In this document: piece by piece, positions 25,723 through 37,200 of the stretch
Layout of the letters: every line of letters starts with the position of its first letter
How positions within the stretch are numbered: the first letter of the stretch is position 1
Virus record (IMG/VR): IMGVR_UViG_3300028840_001747
Coordinates: 1 to 64,000 of that record
Length of the DNA: 64,000 bases
Source of the DNA: a virus
Reading direction: 5' to 3' (one strand)
Program-made: the position numbers and the translations under genes
Notes under the pieces: model-generated
Database searches by the model: none
What the model was told of the DNA's origin: nothing
Seen by the model: only the letters and a program-made list of their open reading frames with translations

Positions 25723-28217
25723 TAGTCAGTAAACTCCCATTTTAACGCATCGTAATTTTTTCTTATTTCGCCATCATCCAATGTCTTACCATATACTAAT
25801 ACGGCTCCAACTCTCGTTTTCACAAATTGTTCGGCATATGAATACCATTGCCATCTACCAAATCTCATTGGTTCAGTATTTTGTATGTCTGGCGATGGTA
25901 TTGTGTTCCAAGCAAAATTCACCGTACTTTGTGATGTTTGATACTCTCCATCTAAATATAATTTCATATCGTCACCATCCCATGTATATGTCATACTGTG
26001 CCAGGAACCTGTATCTATAGCTTTACTTCTCATTGTTATCTTGTATGCATCTATCTCGTTTTCCCAACACAATTCTTCTTTATCAAGTATAATAGCATTT
26101 TTCCACAAATCACAATTATAAATAAATTTATCATCTATATACACACCATAAGGAAAATTACTTATCATTTGTTTAGGCTCTTGACCAGCGGCATATGTAT
26201 AAGTAGCTAATTGATTCCATTCGTGATCAAATCGTCTTATGTGTCGCCCATCATCAAATATATAAAATGTATTTGTATCTTTATCAAACTTTATATGATA
26301 TGGATCATTGTTTGTCGTTTCATCCACATATTCTAAATCCTTTGTGAATCGTTGTATTCTATGTGTTGTGTAATCACACGTATAAACATAACTTTCGCTT
26401 ATAGCAACACCCGCAATATTCGTAAATTCATGTAATCCCGTTCCGGCAGCAGGCGCTTCAGATTGTGAAATACCTTTGTAAACACCAGATCCAGTTAATC
26501 CTAATGTAACCATACTATCTACGTGTACTTTTTTGATCCTATAATTGTTTTGATCGGCGACAAACGCCCATCGATTCTCCCAATCGATGTCGAAGTCCCG
26601 GGGATCGTGCCAACCATTCGTCGTTTTACTAGCAGCTCCATCCCAACTCTCAGTTACACCTACTGTTGCCCAACCATTCCAACGACCCTTCAAAAATCCA
26701 TCGCCATCTTTGTTACTCCACCAAATAAATCCAGTTGGTTCAGTCGCTCCCTCAGGCATAAAAAATCTCGGCTCTTGATAACATCCATTCCACGGATCAT
26801 CTAATGCTGGTGTACCAGTATGTGTTCCATTTCCAACCTCATGAAAATTACCATGTTCCGTTTGACGAAACACTCTCCATTGATCACTACGATTGCTTAT
26901 CATAACATGACTTCCACTCGCATAAATAGATTTCGGAGCATACGAATACCAACCATTACCCTTTGTAGGCATTAATTGTATCGTCCCAGATATTTGTAAT
27001 GTCGTTTTATCAAGTTTTACTACTTTATATACACCATCGGCCGTTGTATAAAAAATATGTTTATCAGTTACAGATATACCTATCGGCCTACTTGATACTG
27101 CTGTTGCATTTAATGATTGTGTATGATTTACATATCTTAGTTGTTTATCATATATTGAAATCCTCTCATTATTATAATCAGCTACATAAATATATTCTTG
27201 ATCACAAGCTATTCCCCACGGGTCACTAAATTGATGTTGTCCACTTCCAAGAGAACCCGTTGACATAAGTAAAGAACAAGAATCTTGTGATAACTTGTGA
27301 ATAGAATCCCATCCTGCACTTGTAGCATAAACAAATGATCCAGTCGATAAAGGTAATTTATCTATACAAACACCAGTTGTCGTGTTGATATGAGAAGCTG
27401 ATACTCCAGCTGCTCCATAATTTCCGCCCCATTTTCTGTCTTGACATATCCAACCAGTCAATCCATTATACGCATTTGATCTATTTGCACGATATACAAA
27501 TTCATCGTTAAAATCAACATCATATCCATACACATTATTCGCCAATGGATCGCCACTTGGATAGTTCCACCGATACATTCTTGATCCAACACTTGATTTA
27601 TATTGATCAGCATCATACCAACCCATCCAAGCATCATATAATCCAATAACAAGAAATGAAGCACTATCCATCGCCATTCCACGTGCATAAGTACATGGAT
27701 CAGTATGTTGAATTGAATATGACCATTTTGTATATGTTGGTTGCATTGTGTCAGCATCAAAAAATATAATCCCATTGTGATTATTACTTACATTACAATG
27801 AGCTATTCCATAACTTCCAGATACGGCTATACCGTATGGAGCATGGATTGCTTGCGGCATTACATACAATACTAAATGATTTGTACCCGTTAAAAAAAGA
27901 TTGAATTGATTTCCTTTTTCAAATATATATCCATCATTACTATCGGCTTTAAACCATACCGTCATTGAATATGAACCAGTTCTTGGATTTAAGGCATATG
28001 AATCTATTGATCCTATTTCAGCAGTTCCTAATGTATCAAATGTTCGTCGGCGACCCTTTACCTCAACTTGTGAACTACTTACTACATATGTTATTTGTCC
28101 ACTTCCAAGAGAATCTTCCCATGTGTCGCCACCATTATACCCTTGTATGTTAAACCCATGTACAAAATATTTTAATTGATCGCCAACTATTGGCTTTAAT
28201 CCATAATATGTACTCAT
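25722..28217 (-). CDS. NHL-like beta-propeller apparently inserted in a LamG domain
   Basis: An 831-residue protein. NHL-type repeats fill about residues 120-730, for example FSDPWGIACDQEYIYVADYN, RWAFVADQNNYRIKKVHVD and GVAISESYVYTCDYTTHRIQ. LamG pieces lie on both sides: GSYSMTVWFKADSNDGYIFE near residue 85, and GSWHSMTYTWDGDDMKLYLD to VGAVLVYGKTLDDGEIRKNY in the last 90 residues. Neither piece is a whole LamG domain, so the propeller seems to sit in a loop of one sandwich. Start is directly after the 3172-residue fibre gene with AAGAGA before it. Likely adhesin; ligand unknown. Confidence 0.68.
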   Translation of the reverse strand: MSTYYGLKPIVGDQLKYFVHGFNIQGYNGGDTWEDSLGSGQITYVVSSSQVEVKGRRRTFDTLGTAEIGSIDSYALNPRTGSYSMTVWFKADSNDGYIFEKGNQFNLFLTGTNHLVLYVMPQAIHAPYGIAVSGSYGIAHCNVSNNHNGIIFFDADTMQPTYTKWSYSIQHTDPCTYARGMAMDSASFLVIGLYDAWMGWYDADQYKSSVGSRMYRWNYPSGDPLANNVYGYDVDFNDEFVYRANRSNAYNGLTGWICQDRKWGGNYGAAGVSASHINTTTGVCIDKLPLSTGSFVYATSAGWDSIHKLSQDSCSLLMSTGSLGSGQHQFSDPWGIACDQEYIYVADYNNERISIYDKQLRYVNHTQSLNATAVSSRPIGISVTDKHIFYTTADGVYKVVKLDKTTLQISGTIQLMPTKGNGWYSYAPKSIYASGSHVMISNRSDQWRVFRQTEHGNFHEVGNGTHTGTPALDDPWNGCYQEPRFFMPEGATEPTGFIWWSNKDGDGFLKGRWNGWATVGVTESWDGAASKTTNGWHDPRDFDIDWENRWAFVADQNNYRIKKVHVDSMVTLGLTGSGVYKGISQSEAPAAGTGLHEFTNIAGVAISESYVYTCDYTTHRIQRFTKDLEYVDETTNNDPYHIKFDKDTNTFYIFDDGRHIRRFDHEWNQLATYTYAAGQEPKQMISNFPYGVYIDDKFIYNCDLWKNAIILDKEELCWENEIDAYKITMRSKAIDTGSWHSMTYTWDGDDMKLYLDGEYQTSQSTVNFAWNTIPSPDIQNTEPMRFGRWQWYSYAEQFVKTRVGAVLVYGKTLDDGEIRKNYDALKWEFTD

Positions 28218-31200
28218 TTATCTCTTGTACTCCACATTTAATTTCTTTATATCCTTTCTTTCGCCATATACTACATAATAATACTCTGGCTTTCTCCTAT
28301 CAAACCAACTCTTGTTCTTTATCTCTATTCTCCTACTTGTCGCCGAAACTACATAAAGATTTTGTGGACGACCAATCGGTGTTAGAGTCACTGTTATAGA
28401 ATCTTCGTCAACTAAGTTATACCAATAGTTAGGTAACTCAATAATGTTCCCTCTCGTCTTGCCTCGATAATATATACCATACTCAGGACCTTCAAGTGAT
28501 CCATAACGTAATCTATGTCCAGGTTTTGTTGGATGTCCAATGTCAAATGATTTAGCTTCAGCAAAAAATGTTCCACTAACATGAACATCACCGAATCGAG
28601 AAATATATCCATCACTGGCAGTCCAATACGCATTATCAGCCGTTACATTTGTAAGATTTGAACCATTACCATAATACGTTGAGGCAGAAACATCACCGGT
28701 GACGTTCAAACTTCCACTTATATTTACACTCGATGTAAATTGAGAACTCAAACCGGCATTCTCAATAAATAAACCATGTCTATCAGCTTGAGCGTCTTGA
28801 AATCCTAACCATATACTATTATCATTGTTATTAGTTAGTCTGTTTGCCGTTGAAGTTCCAGCACCAATTACAAATGTGTTTTCACTTGAACCTATTTCAA
28901 TAAATTTACCAGCAATCAAAAATGTATCAGGATAAGCATTAGTTACAAGATTATCTTGTCCACCAAGAACAACACCATCAATACCACCTTGTATTGTATT
29001 ACGTATACCACCAATTATCGTGACGGCATACGGATCGCCTATCATATTAGCACCATACGCACCAAGAACAGCACAATTAAATGCTCCATCACCAAATCTA
29101 TTTTGTTCTCCACCAAGAATGATAGAATAGTCAGATGAACCAGATAATTCTTGTGCGTCTCCACCAATAATCACAGAATAATTAGAATCATTTAAAATAC
29201 CACTTTCAACACCTAACATTACAGCAAGATAAGAACCAGAAATTGTAGCACCAAGTGCGTTAGCAAAAGTATAAGCTGAATTATTTATAAGTAACGTATC
29301 ACCAAATGCGAATACTTCAGAATTATTACTCGTTATATTATTATCAAATCCTGCAATCAAACCATTCGAAAAATCACTAACATAATGATTTGAACCAACA
29401 ATCAAACTTCCAAAAACATCGTCCACTATTCCGGTTGTATTGTCAGCAAAATCACATACAATAGAGCCCCATATCCTACTTGCTGTTTTAGCAGCTGTAA
29501 ATGGATTTAATACCACAATAGAACCGGTAATGTCTTGAACAGTTAATGGAATGTCAGTTGATGGATTGCGTCTTCCAATAATAACAAGAGATTCTTCAAG
29601 TCCGGTTACATTACTTTGATATTTACCGGCGATAAGTACAGAATTATTAACATCGAGACTTCCTGTTATTGTAACATCACTCACACGTTCAATGTGACCA
29701 TCAGCAAATGAACCGGTCCACAATCCACCTTCACCCGGTGATATGTTTGTAAGTCCAGATCCATCACCAATAAAAGATGAAGCACTAACTTGTCCAGTAA
29801 ACCAAGAATTATCATAACTTATTAACGCAGCAACTACATCATTTTCAGCAAATCTATGTTCACCACCATTAGGCACATTATACCAAAAATCATTTGTTGT
29901 AAATCCATTTCCAATGTATCTTAGTGACGCACCCGGTGATCCAGCAGCAACATTCGTCATAATAAATCGTGATGCTCTAACACTTCCACTAACCTCTAAC
30001 TTTTGTGTTGGATTAGTCATTCCAATACCAACGTTACCGGTTAAACCAGATCCCCAGCGACCAGGTTGTAAGATTAGATCAGCACTTTGAGTTGCTTCCA
30101 TATAACCATATGTACCATTGTAACCAATAGCCATAAATTCAGTATCAGTTGGATCACCTATTCTAAAATACGCATCAGATGTAACACCATATGAACGAAG
30201 TTTCATATATTGTGTTCCAGCTTTTGTCGCATCAAAAATAAATCCACGAGTAGTTGTGTCGCCAGAACCACTAAACATCCAATAATCATCGTCAGCATTT
30301 TCAACGAATTTTATAGTCATTTGTTGTGGCGATGCATTAAGAGTCAAATCACCACTACTATTTAATAATAATCTCGCCGTTCCAGATCCAGCTCCAGTTG
30401 TCGCACCACTCCTAATACCAAATATACCATTATCATTCATTATGTTATATGTATGAACACTCGATTCTAAGAAAAATCGAGCACTATCAGTATTATCATT
30501 TGTGTCGGGACTAAGAACTAATCCGTTTGCTCCGGCAGCAGTTATATCTAATGTAGTTGATGGAGTAGCTGTATTTATTCCTACATTACTAAATCTATGT
30601 ATGTCGCCACCCGAAGCAGTCCAATATCCTTGTGATAAACCACTAAGTTGTGAACCATCACCATAAAAACGGGACGCAGATACGTCACTCCAAACATGAA
30701 GTGAAGCGGTTCCGACAGCAGGTTGAGCCGTTCCTATTCCAACATTACTACCGGTAACCACAAGAGCATTAGTGTTGAATTTTCCGGCGACAACTCGATC
30801 ATCGTCAAATACCTCTAATATAGGTAATCCACTTATATCACTTACAGCAAATAAACTTCCACTCAATTCATCTAATACTTGGAATAGAGCACCATTTTGA
30901 CCCTCAACTAAAAAGGCTCTACTTCCGGTATCTTGTGAATAAACATGAAGTTTAGCATCAACACTACTTCCACTTACACCAATACCAACAGAATTTGATC
31001 CACTATTCAACCATACTACTGACGCACTCTCTTGCCAGATTGACGCAGATAAGGCGACATTTGGATCGGTTGAAGTTCCTGCATTCTCAGCATATGACGC
31101 TGTTACAGCAAATAAAGATGTGCTCGATGAAATAGCAACACTCGCACTATCAGCGTTATCCGCATAAAGAGCATGACTTGATGAAACAACACCAGTCACA

Positions 31201-34200
31201 TTAGCTCCATCGCCATAGAAAGCTGATGCTGAAACATTTTCCCAAACGTGTAGTGATTCTTGTGGCGAAGTTGTATTTATACCAACACTTCCGGAAAATG
31301 TCGAAATACCACTTTCTTGTACACGAAATCTATCAATTAAATCACTATCCTCAACAACCAATAAGGCTGCGGTAGTAGCACCAGCTCTAATCAAAACCGC
31401 CGTTGTTTCAGACGTATTTTGAGTGAAATATGCTCCATACGAATCTTGACCACCAAAATAACTTTGATCAGCAAATATAGTTTGTGTCGCACGAATATCA
31501 CCGGTTACGTCTAATTCATACGAAGGTGTAGTATCTCCTATACCAACTTTATTTTTGAAATAATTTACTGTTTCACCAAATTCAACCCAACGATTAGCAG
31601 CAGTTGAAAATGGAAATAAACCAAGTTGAATTGAATATGAAGCGTTGGCAGCCCAGTGTTCTGCGTCTCGACCTTCCCAACGAATTACTCCGGTTTCACC
31701 CTCAGAAGCAGAAAATTCGAAATCAACTAAATTCAAATCAGGATTTTCAATCATCATTCCAGTAATACCGGTTCTACTTTGTAATCTTATTCGTGTCGTA
31801 CCAAGTGTGTCGCCAGTTTGTTCAATCACAAATTCATTATCAGCAGTTGTAAGATGGGTAGAATCTTGTATCTTCAATGTTCCAGAAATATGGACATCAC
31901 TGACTCGTTTGATGTATCCGTCAGAACCAGTCCAATATGAACCACTACCAATAGGTGTATCTATTCCAGTAAGATTACTTCCATCACCAAAATAAGTTGA
32001 AGCAGAAACAATAGATGCGGAAACCGGACCATCAACAATAAGACTTCCACTTATATTTACACTCGATGTAAATTGAGAAATTAATCCGGCACTCTCAATG
32101 AATAGTCCATGTCTATCAGCTTGAGCGTCTTGAAATCCTAACCATATACTATTATTGTTATTATTTGTTAATCTGTTGCTCGTTGATGTACCGGAACCTA
32201 TTACAAATGTATTTCCACCTGATCCAATTTCAACAAACTTACCTGCAATCAAAAATGTATCAGGATACGCATCAGTTACAAAGTTGTCTTGACCACCAAG
32301 TATAACCCCATCTATACCACCTGCCATAGCATTACGTATACCACCAATTATTACATTACTATACGCACCACCATCCATTTGTCCTGCATATGCACCAATT
32401 ATGGCATTATTTTGAGTACCGTCGCCAATTTGATTTTGTTCTCCACCAAGAATAACAGAATAATCAGACGAACCACTTATTGTATTCGCATCCCCAGCAT
32501 AAATACCAGCATAATTTGTATCATTTATTGTATGATTTATTCCTATCGCTACAGAATCCGCCGATCCAGACATAATAATTGTATCACCAAGTGCGAAAAC
32601 AACATCCGATTGATAAATTTCATTATATTGTCCAGCAACAAATAATCCACCATTATCACTTGCGGGACTTACGGCTTTATTATATAATCCAACAATAAAA
32701 CTATCAGTAGTGCTATCTATTGTATGAGCTAAACCTGCAATAAACGAGTTTCCAATATTTTTGACTTCGGACGCACCATATAATTGAATAATACTTGAAT
32801 TAATATTACTTGCTGATATATCACCAGCTGCAGGAGCGGAATTTTTATAATCTCCACCCGCATCAAACATTACTAAACTTGATGTTATTTGTGTCGCGTA
32901 AAATGGACTGAATTGTGGAATATAATTTCTATCTCGGCCAAACAATAACATATTTTTGTTTAAGTTAGAATCTATTGAACCTGTTATTCCATTATTCCCA
33001 AGAATAAAATTAGTTTGAGTGTAGGAATTGTTACTCGCATCAAAACTACCAGTTACTTGTACTCTACTACTTCTTTCAATATATCCGGCTTGACTTCCCG
33101 TCCAATATGAACCACTACCAACAGGAATAGGTAAGTTTGTAAGATTCGCACCATCACCATAAAATGCTGAAGCCGTTACATTACCCCAAACATGAAGTTT
33201 ATCAACAGGAGCTGTTGTTCCAATTCCTATATTATGTGAATTATTTATATATAAATCTTCACCATCATTTGCTCCCAAAACAAGTGGATTATTTGTTCGG
33301 CCATACAATTTAATTGCTCTATTTCCTAACCCATCATCTAGCGCTACTATTTGTGATATTGTTCCGGTATTATCTCCTAAACTTACTAAAACGATTCCAC
33401 CACCGGCATTTCTTTTTACAATAAGTGGAAGGCCAGTATCAGATATTGAAAGAGAACCTGTTATTTCATGAGTATTAGCTACCGCATTTCCAAGTTTTGT
33501 TGAACCGGCTACATCAAGTATTGCTTGTGGATCGGTAGTTCCTATACCTACATTTCCACCACGTTTGAACGCTACACGACCGGTCGTTCCATCATGAAAT
33601 AATAGTTGTGTTCCATCACTCGTTTCTGCTGGATTTAATATAGCCCATGTCAATGAACCAGTTCTATAAAAACGTAGTTGATCTTGTCCACCTGCATCAC
33701 AATCTACTCCAATCATTGCACTCGTATTTATATTCGCATGAACATATAAATCGTTTTGTGGATTTGTCGTTCCTATACCCACATAACCCAATCTATGTAT
33801 TTCATTCGCAGCACTCATTGTCCAATAAGCATTCTCAGCCCATGAAGCTGATGTAGCAAATGAAGCATAACTTGATGAAATTACTCCAGTTACATTTGCT
33901 CCATCACCGTAAAAGCGGGACGCTGATACATCACTCCAAACGTGTAATGATGAAGTTCCTACCGCATGACTATCCGTTCCAATACCTACATTTGAAGTTG
34001 AACTTGAAACACTAAGTATAGCGTCACCAACCTTCAACAATGAATCAAACGGAGCAATACCTTGAATCTCAAGTTGTGATTTTGGAACAGTCGTACCAAT
34101 ACCAACATATCTACTAAAAGGTATTCTCATTACTTCAGTACCAGATACAGTAAATGAAAAATATGATCCACCACCACCAGAACTCAACGCCATATAATCA

Positions 34201-37200
34201 TTTGATTGTATGTTAGCACCATTTCCACCGTCGCCAAGATCGGCAAATGTAAGTGTTGGTGTAGCAGACGCATCAAGTTTTATGAATCCATTTCCACTAT
34301 TATCTTTAGCAATAATTGTTCCACTCACGTGAGCATTTCCAAGAACATGAAGTGCTTCAGTTGGATTTTGAACTCCTATTCCAACAAGATCAGATGTATC
34401 ATTCAAAAATACATCATTTCCATTCTTTTGCCAGATTGAAGCTGATGTAGCAAGATTACCAGTTATGTTATCTCCATTTCCATAAAAAGCAGAAGCAGTT
34501 ACATCGTTCCAAACATGAAGTCCACCCGCACCACCGACAGGTGATGTCGTTCCAATACCTACTTCATTCAAGAAATATGAACGGCTACCACTTTGTTGTA
34601 TTGATCCAGTAAATGAATGTATATCACTTGCATCGTCGCCAAACTTAGTCGATCCACTTGAATATAAAATCGACGATGAAAAATATGTCGTTTGTATCTC
34701 GTTGGCGAAAAGAACGCCGTATATAGTTGCGTCACCGTTTACCACAAGTCCACCATCTATCGACATCGACTGATCAACCTGTATGTTGGACGCTGTTATT
34801 CTTGGAGTTATTATGTTGGACGCTGTTATGAATCCCTTTACCGTAATAGCATCCTCAAATTGAGCATCACTCGATGAAATACTTGTCCACACATGAAACT
34901 TAGCTACAGGTTCTGCAGTTCCTATACCTATATTGCTTCCGGTCGTGAATACAAGAAACGGTTGATTGTCGTCCAGGGACGCTTCACCTACTTGTTCCAT
35001 ATCTCCACCAGTTAAAAAGGCGAACTTGAACTTTCCACCATCCGAATCATCTACTCCATGCGCCCAAGATATGTCATTGTTGTTGTAATAACTTATCAAC
35101 ATATTTCCACGAGAATCACCGGATTCAAAATATGAGTTGTGAATCGATAATCTTGTGTCACCTGCAGAAGCACTATCTATTATCATGTGAGCGTTTCCAC
35201 CGGAAATATGAAGTCTCGCTTTTGGTGAAGTATTTCCAACTCCAACATAACGAGCAGTATCTACAAGAAATACCGTATTTAATCCATCACTACCTGTCCA
35301 AGTGTTTGAAGCACCATCAATACCACTCGTTCCGGAAGTTCCTGCGGAACCAGTAGGCCCAGCAGAACCAGTAGGCCCAGTAATTCCACTTGTACCTGAA
35401 GTTCCATTTATACCTGAAGTTCCACTTGTACCTGACGCACCACTCGTTCTACGTTTAAATTGACCACTACCACTATCCCAAACTACAAAGTCGCCAAGAC
35501 CTTCATTCGATTGTATATTCCTCAAACCTAATGAACCACTAACATCTACGCTCGACGTTATAACCATATCTTGACCACTATTATTCAAAAAGAGTCCATA
35601 TACATTAGCAGCAGATGTTGGACGAAAAGCTAACCAAATACTATTATTATTATCATTTACTAATCTATTTGCTGCTGAATTTCCGGATCCAATTACAAAT
35701 GTATTTCCACCTGATCCAATTTCAACAAACTTACCTGCAATCAAAAATGTATCAGGATAATCGTCAGTTACAAGATTGTCTTGACCACCAAGTATAACTC
35801 CATCTATACCACCAGCTATAACATTACGTATACCACCAATAATAACTGATCCATATGCGCCACCATCAATTTGACCTTGAAATGCAGAAATAATAGAATT
35901 ATTTCCCGATCCACCACCAATTTGACCTTGTTCACCACCGATAATTGTTGAATAATCACAACCACCACTTATTTGACTTGAATCTCCAACAAAAAGACCT
36001 GATCCCCACTCACTGTCCATAAAATGATTATATCCACCAATAATAGCTGCATCACCAGATCCAGAAGATATGGATGAATCAGATAACATAAATACTGCAT
36101 ATGCTCCATGAAGTTTATTTCCGTATCCCCCAACCCAAACAGTTTGATTATAATTGCTAGATAAACTATAAAGTTCATTTGATTGACCAAAAATAAAACT
36201 ACCATCACCTAAACGATATACATTATTTGTATCTCCACCTACAAATGAAGCTCCAATAGAATCAATACTTCCTCTACCGTATTGTTGAACAATACTGGCA
36301 ACAATATTACTTGCTGAAAGAGCTCCTGCAGCTGGAGCTGAACCTTTATAATCTCCACCAGCATCAAACATTATTAAACTTGATGTATTTTTTGTAGAAT
36401 AAAATGGACTGTATTGTGGAACATAATTTACATCTCGACCAAACAATAAAATATTTTTTCCAAGATATGTACTTATTGATTCATTTAATAAAGCAGCATT
36501 CCCAAGAATAAAATTATTTTGAGCATAAGAATTATCACTTACATCAAAACTACCGGTAACTTTTACATTACCTACTCTTTCAATATAACCAGTAAATGAA
36601 CCCGTCCACAACGAACCACTACCAACAGGAATAGAAAGATTTGTAAGTCCAGATCCATCACCAGTGAAAGATGAAGCTGATACATCACCGTCAACATTCA
36701 AACTTCCACTAATATTTACACTTGATGTAAATTGAGAACTCAAACCTGCATTTTCAATAAACAATCCATGTCTATCAATCGCAGTTGATCGGCGAAAACC
36801 TAACCATATACTATCAGTATGAGTGTTTATTAATTTATTTGACGAGTTAAAACCGCGACCTAATACAATAGCATTATTAACACCATCTATTGTAATATAT
36901 CTACCCATAATCATACTGGAATTTGCTCCACCGATTATCCTATTGTAATCTCCACCAATAATTACATTATACGCTCCAGCATCCAAATGATTATCAAATC
37001 CAGCTATTATAGCATTTCCATAAGTACCATTATTTATTGATGAAAAATTAGAAGAATATATACCACTACTATATGCGTTGTCGCCAATCGTACTTGAATC
37101 ACTACCAACAACTGCTACTAAATTTGAACCTGAAATACTAACATTTTCTCCACCAACAATAGCAGAACTATCTACACTATCTATTATTGAATGTGCTCTA

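Noticed and set aside
28218-28550. Self-cleaving chaperone (endosialidase type) at the end of the giant fibre
   Set aside because: The C-terminus has the HPTKPG and SLEGPE motifs of another fibre end domain; I do not see the Ser-Asp cleavage motif or conserved core of intramolecular chaperones.
35330-35480. GTSGTSG/GPTGSAG repeats as a CRISPR array or phase-variable DNA repeat
   Set aside because: The repeat is at the protein level (Gly-x-y collagen-like); codons vary and there are no equal spacers.
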